Positions 33,809 to 44,930 of a stretch of DNA of 64,000 bases are shown here, piece by piece. Source of the stretch: Anthonomus grandis grandis (Eukaryota; Arthropoda; Insecta; Coleoptera; Curculionidae); the NCBI RefSeq assembly GCF_022605725.1, contig NC_065553.1, positions 4,030,001-4,094,000 on the forward strand, in the 5' to 3' direction. How positions within the stretch are numbered: position 1 is the stretch's first letter; every line of letters starts with the position of its first letter. A program made the translations under genes and the position numbers. The notes beneath the pieces are model-generated. The model searched no databases, was not told the origin of the DNA, and worked only from the letters and a program-made list of their open reading frames with translations.

Positions 33809-35312
33809 GGTAATTCTGCAGTTTAGCGGCTTTTGTCAAAAATAACGAAAAATGGTCGGGTTTTTGGCAAAATGGGTAGATTTCGATATATATTTTTCAG
33901 TAAAAGTGGCGGAAAGCCAAATTTTATCACGAAGAGGGTGTTATCAAGCACTAAATCACTCACTATAGGACGCGATTAATCATTAGAATAACCTTGTATA
34001 CCATTAGTTTTGTCAACAAATAGGTGACAACTGAGGTGAGGTTAGGTGTGGTATTGCCAGTTTTATTGTCGACTGCGTTTTTTCACTCTGCAAACACAAA
34101 TTTGTGTGAATTGAAAATTTAATTTTAGGAGTACATCATTTTTAAAATTTCTTTTTTTTTAAGTTCTAACAAAATTCACATGTTCGCGGCGAATTATATC
34201 GTATCATTCCGCCACTTTTTTTTGGGTAAAATTAGGCCATTTAAAAAAAATTGTAAAAATACGCAAAATTTGATGAGCGGTGCTTGAGCGATTTAAGATC
34301 CAACCCAACCCACTCCAACCCAAGCCAACCCAACTCAATCCAACCCAACCCAACCAAACCCAACCCACCCAACGGAGAGCTTACGCTGGGTTGATGGAAT
34401 GGTAGGGGATGGGATGGGATGGGTATCCAACCCAACCAAACCCGATGGCTTACTCTCCCCGTTGGGAGCTTACGCTTACGGGTTGGGTTGGATTGAATTT
34501 GGGTTGGGTTGGATTGAGTTGGGTTGGGTTGGGTATATCTATGGTCTGTGCGCAGCGCCTTATGTTCCCCTCGCGGCGATAGAGAAACGGAACAAACCAA
34601 AACACTGCAGACATACTCCCAGAGTCGGCAACCCATTTGACAGATAGCGACTGTCATTGAATTTATACAAAAAAAAAACAAAAAATTTAAATCATTTTTA
34701 ATAAAAATTAAAAATCAGTTTACCTCTATTTGTGAGTACTTCACCACTTTATTAATTTTTTCTAGATAAAATTAAGCTAATTAAAAAAGAAAACCGGTGA
34801 AAATACGCCAAATTTGACAAAAGCCGCTAAATTGCGTAATCGTATTATTTTTAGTTCTAGAAAATAACAGATTTAGTTACAAGAAAAGGTAAAAACAGTT
34901 TTTGTGAATTTATTTTACGCATAATACCTAACATTTCACGAGACTAAAAAAATATAGAGTGAATTCGCCAATTTAGAGAAGGCACTTATGAGTCAGCCAC
35001 ACTGGGGACAAGGCTGAAGCTGCAGAGTGATAAAACGCAGTAGACGACAGAACTGGCAACACCACACGTAACCTCACCTTAGTTGTCACCTATTTGTTGA
35101 CAAAACTAATCGAATAACAGGGTTATTTTAATGACGTTATTCTATTCATGTCCCATAGTGAGTGATTTAGTGCGTGATAACACCCTCTTCGTGATAAAAT
35201 TTGGCTTTCCGCCACTCTTAGTGAAAAATATATATCGAAATCTACCCATTTTGCAAAAAACCCGACCATTTTTCGTTAGTTTTAACAAAAGCCGCTAAAC
35301 TGCAGAATTACC
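33809..35312. mobile_element. Non-autonomous fold-back element with 8-bp target duplication
   Basis: GCCTTCAA lies at 33801-33808 and again at 35313-35320. The ends are GGTAATTCTGCAGTTTAGCG and its inverse CGCTAAACTGCAGAATTACC. The inverted arms run about 310 bp (33809-34125 and 34995-35312), with words such as ATCTACCCATTTTGC and GTGACAACTRAGGTGAGGTT. No transposase is encoded. An 8-bp duplication suggests the hAT superfamily (P and some others also make 8 bp). The inside holds a CAACC/GGTTG palindrome. Confidence 0.9.
34300..34545. repeat. (CAACC)n / (GGTTG)n palindromic simple repeat
   Basis: 34300-34375 is a run of CCAACCCAACCC-like units on the + strand. 34480-34540 is the inverse, GGGTTGGGTTGGATTGAG-like units. 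Between them the words GGAGAGCTTACGCTGGGTTG and TTGGGAGCTTACGC also repeat. The whole stretch can fold on itself. It accounts for the overlapping open frames on both strands here, which are not genes. Confidence 0.85.
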
Positions 35313-35320
35313 GCCTTCAA

Positions 35321-36520
35321 AACCGAGGTTGTGGATGTATGCCATTTGTAGCTCAGCTATCTAGACTGGAAATCTTTAATACTAGCTCTAACTCTAGCTC
35401 CAGCTCCACCGCTTTCAGCAATTTCCCGGGCAAAAAATAAAAGCCTGCAACCATCAACAATTGAAGAAGAATAAAGAGGAAAACGGAAAAAAGTAAAACC
35501 CTAAAACAACGGTTGTCATTGTATTCACTGTCGATAAAAAATGAATGGCGTTAAATATGTGACACACTCACCTTGCTAGGTTTCATTATCTATTCATCAA
35601 AATCTTGGGCATCCTACACCAAAATTATGAAATAAACGGTTTCCTAAAAGAACAAGATTAAGGACCATAAATTATAAACCATATTGGCCACTTCCTGCTT
35701 CACAAACTTCGGAAATTAAAAAAAAACTGGTCTTTTACGTGCGCTCCTACCTGCAACACGGGAACAAGTCGTCGAAAAATGGACGCAGTACCGACTAAAT
35801 CAATAACGACCCCAGCTGTCGCTTGAGCTGTCGATATTAGCCATCAGATAAAATATTAATTATGACCAATCAGAGAAGTGACGGACCGTCAATAGAAAGC
35901 ATGGATAAATAAACCAGAAGAGTGATGCGTTACAGTAGGAATGTCTCATTGACAGTGTGAATTTAAAGAAATATGAATAAAAGAAGTTGACTGAAATTAT
36001 TAATGTAATTATTGAAATTAATGAAATGTCAGTGGACCGTTAGTGAACACAAATTCTTAAAACTGCAATACTCTGATGTTAAGATCTTCAATAATAAAAT
36101 ATCCAATATCGTGCTTGTGATGATACCACATAATAGTAGTTCAGCAAACTGAATCAGTTGTCCATATAATTAAAGTAAGCTAAAATAGTCAACATACATT
36201 ATGAAAAAAATTAAGTTGGCTCTAGAACAGAGCTCTGCAGAACACAATGTAGGACTGTAGAAAGTGTGTGAGAACTTCAGATCTAACTTGTAAATATATA
36301 TTTATTCAGCTTAAAGAGCAATTTTCTGACTTAGATAGAAGATAGATCACAATACACTATCACCACCTGATACAGTGTATTCTCCTTAAAGGTATCTTAA
36401 TTGATTTATTGCAATTAAATTTGGCCAGAACCTCAAGAGTTAAGATTTTTCAAAGAAAAGATGGTATGAGATATTTGTGAGAGAAGTACAGAGCATAAAA
36501 TAGAGGAGGAAACACTTATA
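35321..36520. other. Unassigned sequence
   Basis: I see no gene. CTAGCTCTAACTCTAGCTCC near 35385 is a small simple repeat. Short open frames lack domains. Confidence 0.35.
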
Positions 36521-37660
36521 TGTCGATGATATCGCACAAAAACTAACCAAGATAACAGGCAGTGAAAATATAGGCTCTCTAATAAAAGAAAATTTACATT
36601 AGACACTTAGACGACTTAGACAGAGTCTAAGAGGGAAGGTGTGGGTCTAAGATTCACAGAAAACAGCCCATAAATTGCAAAAAGGGGACAGCTATTTGTT
36701 GCTGATAAAGCAAAGCATGGGAGTGCTTAGATCACCTACCATTAGCTATCCAAGATAACAGGTAATGAAGGTGGACTCTAGGAAGTAAATCCACAAGTCC
36801 AAGAAAGAATATGCGAGTCTAAGATGCAATTTACAGGCTTTGAACCTGTATTTGGTCTATCAAAAACCCCAGTGCTGAAAGGTCTATTGAGAGCAACCTT
36901 ACCTTTCACAGATCCAACTAATTCACACTAAAAACTAGTCGGTTAGGCGTTAATAGGAGACTTCCAATTTATATTTATGTTACCACTGAATAGTCGTATC
37001 ATCAGCAAGCTAAAGTACTGGTCAATGTAGTAATATGGAAACAACAATCTTCTGAACGCGTTAAAAGCCTTAAACAGATCATGGGACACCATTACATGCA
37101 TGACCTCTTTTTTTAGAGTTCGAGACAGTTTTACCACGAACCAAAACTTTTTATTTTTACTCTCGACACGTGTATCGCTAACGATGTTGGCATCGTCGGG
37201 AGAAGATTAAAACTGATACTTAATATACTATGTTAGGCTATTGTAGTAAGATGGAACCAACAATCTTTTGAGCGACACAATAACTGCAAAGCCGCATAAA
37301 AGCTATAAAATTACCTAAAGATTAGCATGGATCTGCTTACAACACTTAGCATTAGCTAACCAAGATAAGAGGCAATGAAAATGGGGACTCACTAGGAAGA
37401 GATCCACAGGGTCCAAGAGAGAAAATGCGGATGTAAAACTCAATGTTTAGGCTCTGAAGTCGTATTTAGTCTATTAAAAACATCCGTGCTGAAAGACCTA
37501 TTGGGAAAATATTATTATATATTGGTTCTGAGCGACACAGTACCTGCAAAGCCACGCCTTTACCTTCATATTTATTTAACATAGACAGCAGTGTTCTATG
37601 ATCTATACAGTCGAGAGACTTAGGCAGATGACAGGACACCATTATATAACTTCTTGGTTT
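36521..37660 (-). pseudogene. LINE reverse transcriptase relics in a repeated module
   Basis: On the minus strand, 37633-37523 reads CHLPKSLDCIDHRTLLSMLN followed by KYEGKGVALQVLC. This matches the DLSKAFDCVDH..LL.KL..YG..G.AL block of LINE reverse transcriptases. A second trace at about 37110-37080 reads SHDLFKAFNAF. On the + strand the word CTAACCAAGATAACAGGCAG recurs near 36543, 36765 and 37357, and AGGTCTATTG near 36880 and 37496, so a module of about 0.6 kb is present in two to three copies. All are dead. Confidence 0.55.
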
Positions 37661-39430
37661 TTTTCGTCGTTGGTAGTATTTTGTAGATAGTAGATAAAAT
37701 ATTGATATTAGACACCAGCTAAATAAAAATTATGAAATAATAAGATTTCTCAAAGATTGTAAGATTTTCTTCGTCGGACTAAGCAATATTCTATCATCCA
37801 CATAGTTGAAATTGATCACAGGGTACCGGTGTTTCTGTATCGTCTTTAGCAGTACACATTAAATTTATATTGGAGGAAAACTAGAGGGCCGAATCACTAC
37901 TATGGCATATCCAGTATATTTCTACGCTTAAATGGATTTATTTCCCTTTTCAATTTCAATCAAGTTTTATTTATTGCAAGAACCAATGCACTCAGTGCGC
38001 ACACAGATGCTGAAATTCGGTCAGGACCTAAAGAGTATGTTGAACCAGAGAATGATTTTTCCTAAAATAAAACTGGTCACAGTTACAAACAATTGCTGAT
38101 AATAGACCATTAGAGCATTATTGTTATTAAAAATTTGTCTAAGCAGTTCCTTAATAAAACGTGCCTAAAGTCATAAATGACTGACTAATGAACAATTTCC
38201 TTCTGCTCATTCTTAGATTTCTCAAAGTACTTTCCAGTTTATATACCATTTGCTGAAAATGGGATGCAATAATCCAGAAGCAAGATAGTAAATCACTGGA
38301 AGTATGTGCAGATAACAGTTCTAGCGATACGAAATAGACGTTAAGTCATATAGAAAACCGTATTAAAAGGAGAATTCGATTTCACGACTGTGCAGCTATC
38401 AAGTTTTATTTGCATGTATTATAGAAATTGGAACGTTTCCAGAAGTTTACTGTTAATAAATCTAGTATATGTTTGAAATATCTAGAATAAAAGGATAAGC
38501 AGTTAGTTGTTTTGAAAACACTCTATTTGATCTGTAACCAGAAACTGGGTCACACAGCTCGTGAGACAGTAAGTTTCTTACACTAGTGTGGAATTCGTCA
38601 CTTCCCTTGATATAAAATTTATTATTACTAAACCAGAAAAAGGTTTTGGGTAGACCGTAAATGTAATAAAGTCGTTCATACGCAGTAATGATGAAAATAA
38701 TGAAATGACTCATGCTATTACATAATAAATTAAAATATGAGTTTGTTAATGGGCTGATGACCATCAGTTAGCAGTAATTAGGATAATTGGTTAAGGGTAA
38801 TGACCATGTTAACTGTTTTGTTGTTACAAGCAGGCAATAAAATATGGGATTGAGAGATTCCTCTAGATAGGTTTCAAATGGTGATTAAATTACCAAAGTA
38901 GTTATTGAAGAGGATCACCATTAAATGCTTCAGATTTGTGTCATAGGAGTCATAGATCCTGCTGCAATGGATGTATATAGTAATTAAAAACGTTCATTAG
39001 TAGATGGTAATTCTGAAATTGATAACATAATCGTCAGAGTGATTATGACATAATCTTAATAGAAGATAATCACTGTTTAAATAATTATTGGTTCTAAGAC
39101 TCTCAATTTGGGTACGGCGCGCTGATTGTTATTGTTTACAAAAACCGTGATAAGTGTAAATATTATGGATCTAATTTGCCAGTTAAGATATCCCGATTAA
39201 ATATTTACTTTTTATATTATCATTAACGATATTTACTCGGATATTTACAACGGTTAGAAATGAATTTATTGTCTGTTTTATATTGCAGTTTATGTACAAG
39301 GTGTTTCGTTGGCGTAGGAGTCTTGGGAAAACTCCTATGGGGAAAATATCCAATTTTGTTCTAAAAATAGTTAATTAAATGACTTCAATTTTCCGTTAGA
39401 ACTAAAAAACGGCGTCCAATGACTGGAACC
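37661..39430. other. Unassigned sequence
   Basis: No gene recognised. TTTATTTATTGCAAGAACCA near 37967 could be the reverse of a LINE 3' end, but this is weak. A 100-codon minus frame at 38462-38764 lacks any domain. An ACAAGGTGTTTCG word at 39297 looks like one end of a MITE without a partner. Confidence 0.35.
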
Positions 39431-40990
39431 AAATTAGAAAATAAATATGGAACTGCCTGGAAAGAAATAGAAAGCGACTTAACTGCCTAAAAAAATTGGC
39501 AACTGATTTTAACTGCTTATAAGAAATCGAAATTCTGACTTACTGCCTGAGAGAGAAAGCGAATAATTATAACTCACTTGAGTAACATATTTATGCCTTG
39601 AACTGCCTGGAAGAGACAGCAAGTAATCAGCAACTGTCTGAGAGAGGCCGCAAATTATTTCACCTTTTTATAAGCAATAGCAATGTGCCTGAGACAAAAA
39701 ATGACTTCAACTGCTTGGAAAAAGAAGAAATGACTCCAATATTTTATAAGAACTAGGAATTATGACTTTAGCTTTCAGATAAAGACAGCAAAGGATGTCA
39801 ACTGTCTGTAAGTAATATGAATTATGCTTTGAATTATCTGAATGATACCAAATGTTTTGTGGATCAAACAGACAGCAAATGAGTTCAACTGTCTGAAGGG
39901 CATAAGAAATAAATGTTTCAACTGCCTGTGAGAAATGGTAATGCCCGAAAAATTGCCAACAACTTTAACTGCTTATAAGAAACGGTAATTATGAGTTCAA
40001 CTATCTGACAGAAATAGCAAGTTCAACTGCCTGTAAAAAATTACAATTTGACTTCAACTGCCTGTAAAGAATAAAAAATAACTCAAGCTGCTTGAAACAA
40101 AGGAAGAATAATTTAACGACAAAATATACCTGGAAGATGTACTGCATTAGTAAAAAAAATATCTGGAATAAAAATGAAAATCATTTTTAAAGAAAAAAAT
40201 AACAAGTGACTGCCCGTAAGTAATTGGATTTATTACTGTAATTCTCTGAGAGAAAAGGCAAATGACCTTAACAGTCTAAAGCAAAAAAGAAATGACTTCA
40301 GCTTCCTGTAAGTATTGACTGAAGGAGCTAGTAGACTTTGTCTAGCTAAGGAAAGGTACAGCACGTGTTGTTCGGCTCGGTTGCGCAGTAAATTTGTTTA
40401 CGCCGCTGCCAAAGCAATGGTACCGATCGCCCCGATTTGCATATAAACAGTGCCGTTGCGTTAATTCTTATATTTGTGTTCTGTGCCTTTTACTTTTCTA
40501 AAATTAAAATTAAAAAAAGGCGCGCTACTGTCGCTAATCGCGCGTTATTAGGGGACAAAACTTGGCGCAGCTTTGAAACAGATGGTGTACCTTTCCTTAG
40601 CTAGACAAACTTCAACTGCCTGGAAAAAAGAAGAAGTGAGTCCAATTGCTTATAAGAAATGGGAAATCCTACTTTAGGAATAAGAAATGACTGAACCGGC
40701 TTGAGAAAAAAACACTTCAACTAGCAAAAAACTACTTGGAAGAAATACTGAATTGCTCAAACAACTTCAAATATCTGGAATAAAAATTAAAAAAATAAGA
40801 AATGTCTCCAAGTACCTGGAAGGAATAGGAAATGACTCCAGCTACCTATCATGCCTTTTAAATATATAGGAATATAACTGAAAGAACTGCAAATTATTTT
40901 AGTACTAGTAAATAATTTTAATTCCATGGACAAATACCATTTTAACTGTCTGAAACAACTGAAAAATGACAAAAAACTGTCCAAAAGAAC
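39431..40990. repeat. Second CAACTGCCTG degenerate array
   Basis: Units of 40-60 bp carry TTCAACTGCCTGTAAGAAAT, AACTGCTTATAAGAAATGG and ACTGCCTGGAAGAAATAG. The key word CAACTGCCTG is the same as in the 22.8-26.9 kb array, but the rest of the unit differs (GACTTCAACTGC here, GAAATCACTCAACTGC there). It is interrupted by a 273 bp MITE. Confidence 0.8.
40337..40609. mobile_element. Small MITE inserted in the array
   Basis: The left end is TTTGTCTAGCTAAGGAAAGG (then TACA) and the right end is its exact inverse, finishing CTTAGCTAGACAAA. Arms are about 24 bp. The 273 bp body is GC-richer than the array and contains GGCGCGCTACTGTCGC and ACTTGGCGCAGC words. The array text resumes at once after the right end. 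No protein is encoded. A target duplication is not certain. Confidence 0.8.
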
Positions 40991-42108
40991 GCTAAATATC
41001 CAATGCGCAGAATCCCTTTGAGCATAGGACGTCACTCTTTAGTATAATCAAGCCGATCAAGCAGACGCACTGTTAATAATAGTGCCGCGGAAGATTTGAT
41101 TTGATTGATTTTGCTTACCTTACCAGACAACTACTACGTTTAAAGAAACCCGAAATTCGGCTAGCAACACTAAACCTTGGTTATCGCACGGACAACCCGG
41201 AATGCCGGTGTTGGGAGGAGACCACGTTATCAGGGAGGGAATAGCACTGATTCTTTTAACTCAGAGTCTTTCATTGGTTTTTCCAGGGCTGTTCGCCTCT
41301 GATAACCCTCGGTGGGGCACGACTTGTCCATTAGGAGATCTATATACATAACAGCCCTTTTAGCTGCCAATTGCCTTTGACAATTACAATGCCCTACTTT
41401 GTGTGGAAACGATACAACTCTACTTCGAAATATTCAGAAGCCTATAAAATAATATATACATATAAAGAATCAAATAGCTTCACCTACAAAAAAATCTTCA
41501 AACCTGGTCTACCTACTGATCATAGCTATCCAGTCTATTATTGTAAAACATATACCTACACATATATACACAAATTTTTAAATATTCAAGCGACATCAAA
41601 TGTCTAAATAAAAACCGTGTTTTTTCTCAATTATGTTATATTTTTAAGCAATTACCTGATTTGCAATAATAACAGTTTTTTTTTTCAAACTCAGTATTTG
41701 AATAAATAAATACCCTCCCATACATGATTAATTTATATGACTATCGAAACCCAGTTTTATTTAAAATAAACCTGCTATAGACAAAAATTACGTTATCTCC
41801 CTTATCTGTACAAAAATTCACTCGATTATTTTCCTAAAATGAGATTTTGTTGTATTTACTTTCAGTATTATCCCGTCAGCGTGCGATTATGTGTCATAAG
41901 ACACTCGTATAGAGTGGGTGTGTTGTAATGTAAAATTAAGACTGATTTGATATTAAAAATGAATCTCTCCAAAATAAAGGAAATGTTTTCGTCAGAGCGG
42001 AAACGCGAACCCATTGAGAGAAGAAAATCAATCTGTTATTCAACAGGTGATCAATAACATCAAACTTATTGGTGCAAACAGCTGATTATATATTTTTTTT
42101 AATTCCAG
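40991..42108. other. Unassigned sequence before the exon
   Basis: 41040-41350 is GC-richer, with CGGACAACCCGGAATGCCGG near 41190. It could be part of a coding relic or a regulatory stretch, but I cannot assign it. The rest is AT-rich, ending in a T-rich tract and acceptor. Confidence 0.3.
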
Positions 42109-42222
42109 GAGTCCCAGGCTTGCCTACCTGCGCAGGCGTGACGATGCGCGAAAAGAAAAGCGGGGCGCTGTCCCGTATGCAAAAACTAAGAAAAAGACTG
42201 TCTCACTCTTTCGGACGATTAT
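42109..42222 (+). CDS. Coding exon, probably of a PFTAIRE-type kinase gene (CDK14/Eip63E-like)
   Basis: The acceptor is AATTCCAG ending 42108 and the donor is GTAAGT at 42223. An ATG at 42144 gives MREKKSGALSRMQKLRKRLS followed by HSFGRL and one base (T) of the next codon. The segment RMQKLRKRLSHSFGRL lines up with the RMKKLRRTLSESFSRI segment near the N-terminus of CDK14, a basic, serine-containing motif before the kinase domain. The frame is also open upstream of the ATG (VPGLPTCAGVT), so the exon could be internal in another transcript. The kinase domain exons are not in the window. The family call rests on about 16 residues. Confidence 0.5.
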
Positions 42223-43228
42223 GTAAGTATCTTTCCTTAACTAGAGAACGTTCATCATTAATCAAATCAGCCTCTCAAAACTATATCGGGAATGCAATTT
42301 TCATGTTTCCGAAAATGCATGCTCCCCATTGTCCAGCTGTTTATCTCATTTCCCGTTCGAGATTCGATCTTGACGGATTTTTCCAATTATGACAAAATAT
42401 GATTTACGAGCTCATAATATTCTGGACTATTATCCCGTATCTTTCATTGTGCCGGGATATCATCCGGCAATATTTTATATTAATGGAACTCCTCGCCTAA
42501 TCTTGGCGAATTCTAATGCGAACCAATTTTTTCGTGACTTGGATAAATGTATAGTCTTTTGTTATGTGGAGATCTTTTTTTCAGTTTTTTACGTCAAAAT
42601 GTACACTAAATCGTCAATGTTCTCTAAAAATGCCCTTTAATTTAAAAAATCATTAAAGGAATTACATTATGTCGCTTTGAAGTGGTAGAAAACCCCATTT
42701 TCTTTGCCTGAAAAAGCGAAATTGGCTTTAAAAAGGGTAAATTTTCCTAATTTTGCTTTTATTTTTTTATCGGAAAGGGGCCTCAAAGAACCTAAATTAT
42801 TTACGCGGAAACGACTAACGGCAGTGACATTTTTATAACGTAATTGTCGGATTAAGGTCTAAATGAATTTACAAGTTTAAATTGAATATGCCAGAAATTG
42901 TATAGGAACAGATTTGGGAATTTAATAATAATTTGATAAATGTTGCGCATAGATTTTAATTAAATGAAAAGTTTCATTATTGATTTTAATGTAGTACTAA
43001 CGAGGATTCAATTTGGTTAAAATCAAGTGTAATTTATTGAAAATCACAACCAAAGCCTGATCAGAGTTTAAAAGTTAAATTTAAGTTGAACGTATTGGTA
43101 TAAGCCACTTTGGTGTGTTTGTATACCAAATGGAAAAAACTGCAGGTTAATTGTGTAAAATTTGAGTATTTTAAAATTAAACTTAAGTGAGTATTGACAA
43201 TGCAATTCATTCAGCGAGCTGCACCATG
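42223..43228 (+). other. Probable intron following the exon
   Basis: It starts with the GTAAGT donor. The first 400 bp (42230-42640) is less AT-rich than the surroundings, with long open + frames but no domain. No second exon of the kinase-like gene was found here or further on. Confidence 0.4.
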
Positions 43229-43230
43229 TA

Positions 43231-44320
43231 CGAGGGTTGTCTTTTAAGTTTTGCATATGCAGCTGGAATAAAACAAAAAATAACTTTTAACGACTTTATT
43301 GTTTTTCAAAGTATTCTCCACGAAATTTAATGCACTTTTGCATGCGCTCAAACCAGTTGTCAAAGCTGTTATTCCACTCGTTTGTGGGTACTGTCAAAAT
43401 TGCATTTTTAAAGGCGTTAACTGCTTCCTCTGGCGTCTGAAACCTCTGACCACGCAGTTCATTCTTGATTTTTGGAAAAGTATAGAAATCGTTGGGACTT
43501 AGGTCGGGACTGTACGGAGGATGATCCAATAATTCGACGTTTTGATAAGTTAAAAATTCAATAGTTTTCCGGGCTGTGTGCGAACTTGCATTGTCTTGGT
43601 GGAGGATGATTCGTCGTTGTGGGTTCGCTTTTCGAAGCTCAGCGATGACTTTCGGCAAACAAATGGTAATGTACCAATCGGCAGTAACAGTTCGTTGATT
43701 CTCCAAAGGAATTGTTGCAATATGACCTGCTTTTGAGACAAATGTTGCAACCATCTTTTTGGATACACTTCGAGAACGAATGACTTTTATTGGCTTTTCT
43801 TCATCTTGAAATACCCATACAGACGACTGACGTTTATTTTTAGGTTCATATGAGTAAATCCATGATTCATCACCACTGACAATGCTGTACACGTTTTTAG
43901 AGTTTCCTGCCTCAAAGCGGTCTAGAGTTGTTTGACACCACATCACCCTAGCTTCTTTCTGTTCTTCAGTTAACAGATGCGGTATCCAGCGGGAAACTAA
44001 TTTTCTTACCCGTAATTCTTCATGCAAAATTTTTTGAATTGAGGTCTTTGAAATCGCCAATAAAGCCTCAATCTCACGATATGTCACATGTCAATCTTCC
44101 GTGATAAGCATACGCACAGCATCGATGTTTTCTTGGGTGACAGCCGTTTTTAGTGCACCTGACCTTGGATCGTCGCTAAGACTAACCCGTCCACGCTGTA
44201 TGTATCGCACTGACGTTTTGAATTTAAGAAAAGTAAAGTTTGAGGTTAAGTTTGACTAATGACATTTAATTAGTGACGCCCTCTATGTTTCTATATGCAA
44301 AACTTAAAAGACATCCCTCG
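43231..44320 (-). mobile_element. Mariner DD34D element, internally deleted
   Basis: The ends are CGAGGGTTGTCTTTTAAGTT at 43231 and the inverse AACTTAAAAGACATCCCTCG ending at 44320. TA lies at 43229-43230 and 44321-44322. The inverted ends are about 30 bp. At 1090 bp it is shorter than the usual 1.28 kb. The missing part is at the transposase N-terminus. Confidence 0.92.
43296..44226 (-). pseudogene. Mariner DD34D transposase, N-terminally deleted
   Basis: The frame can be read from about 44226 as KTSVRYIQRGRVSLSDDPRS, followed by NIDAVRMLITED, then one TGA where the family has an arginine, and then HVTYREIEALLAISKTSIQ. The remaining 263 codons are open. It has VSGDESWIYSYEP (first D), LHQDNASSHTARKTIEFL (second D) and DHPPYSPDLSPNDFYTFPKI (third D), with 34 residues between the last two. 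About 60 N-terminal residues are missing. The catalytic part is intact. Confidence 0.9.
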
Positions 44321-44322
44321 TA

Positions 44323-44930
44323 TACAGCAAGAGATTGAGAGTACCATGAAACAAAAATGTTTACGATTTACTGTACTGACCCATCTAATAAAGATTAAGC
44401 TTACTCACCGGGGAATCTCAGTCCCCTTGATTCAGTCATGCCAACAACCATCAATATAGGTACTTTATGTTTGCTAATAATTTGCATATATCTTCTTTCT
44501 TCGACGACTAGCTAGTGTCCCCTAAAATAGTTAAGGCTACCCCAGACGCTCCACTGCCTCTAAGCAGTTAGCATCTCAACACTAGGAAACTAAGATAACA
44601 TATACCGAAATCTTAGAATCCAAATGTGTCAATCGAGAAGACAAGTGAGGACCCTCTATAACTCACAAGACCAACTCGAAGGAACTGCGCGCTCAGAGGG
44701 CATCCCTGTCGATTGCTACACAATCGACCACAACCTGGTTATACCTCGCTAAACAGCGACAAACTTTGGTATACCATAAAACTCTAGCCATGGACTTATA
44801 CAACAACAATATAAAATATTACTCACATGTCGACATGATTAACCTGTGCACAAAACAACCACAACCATTCTAATATCCACCTAGTGGACAAACACCACCA
44901 CACCTGGTCAACTATGACCACTCTATATAC
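44323..44930. other. Unassigned sequence between mariner and LINE
   Basis: No gene. A TATATACAAGCCTCTY word is doubled at 44924-44955, right at the presumed LINE 5' border. Confidence 0.35.

Larger units (their letters stand above)
22386..42108 (+). other. Inferred long first intron (about 19.7 kb)
   Basis: It is bounded by the GTATGT donor at 22386 and the T-rich AATTCCAG acceptor at 42101-42108. Everything between is repeats, transposons or unassigned DNA with no convincing host exon. The link between the two exons is inferred from strand and order only. Confidence 0.4.

Noticed and set aside
34480..34540. Telomeric tract
   Set aside because: The GGGTTG run is short, mixed with GGATTGAG variants and enclosed within an inverted-repeat transposon with a target duplication.
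34241..34681. 146-codon and 82-codon open frames on opposite strands
   Set aside because: Both are made by the CAACC/GGTTG simple repeat inside a transposon and encode low-complexity proline/asparagine or glycine/leucine text.
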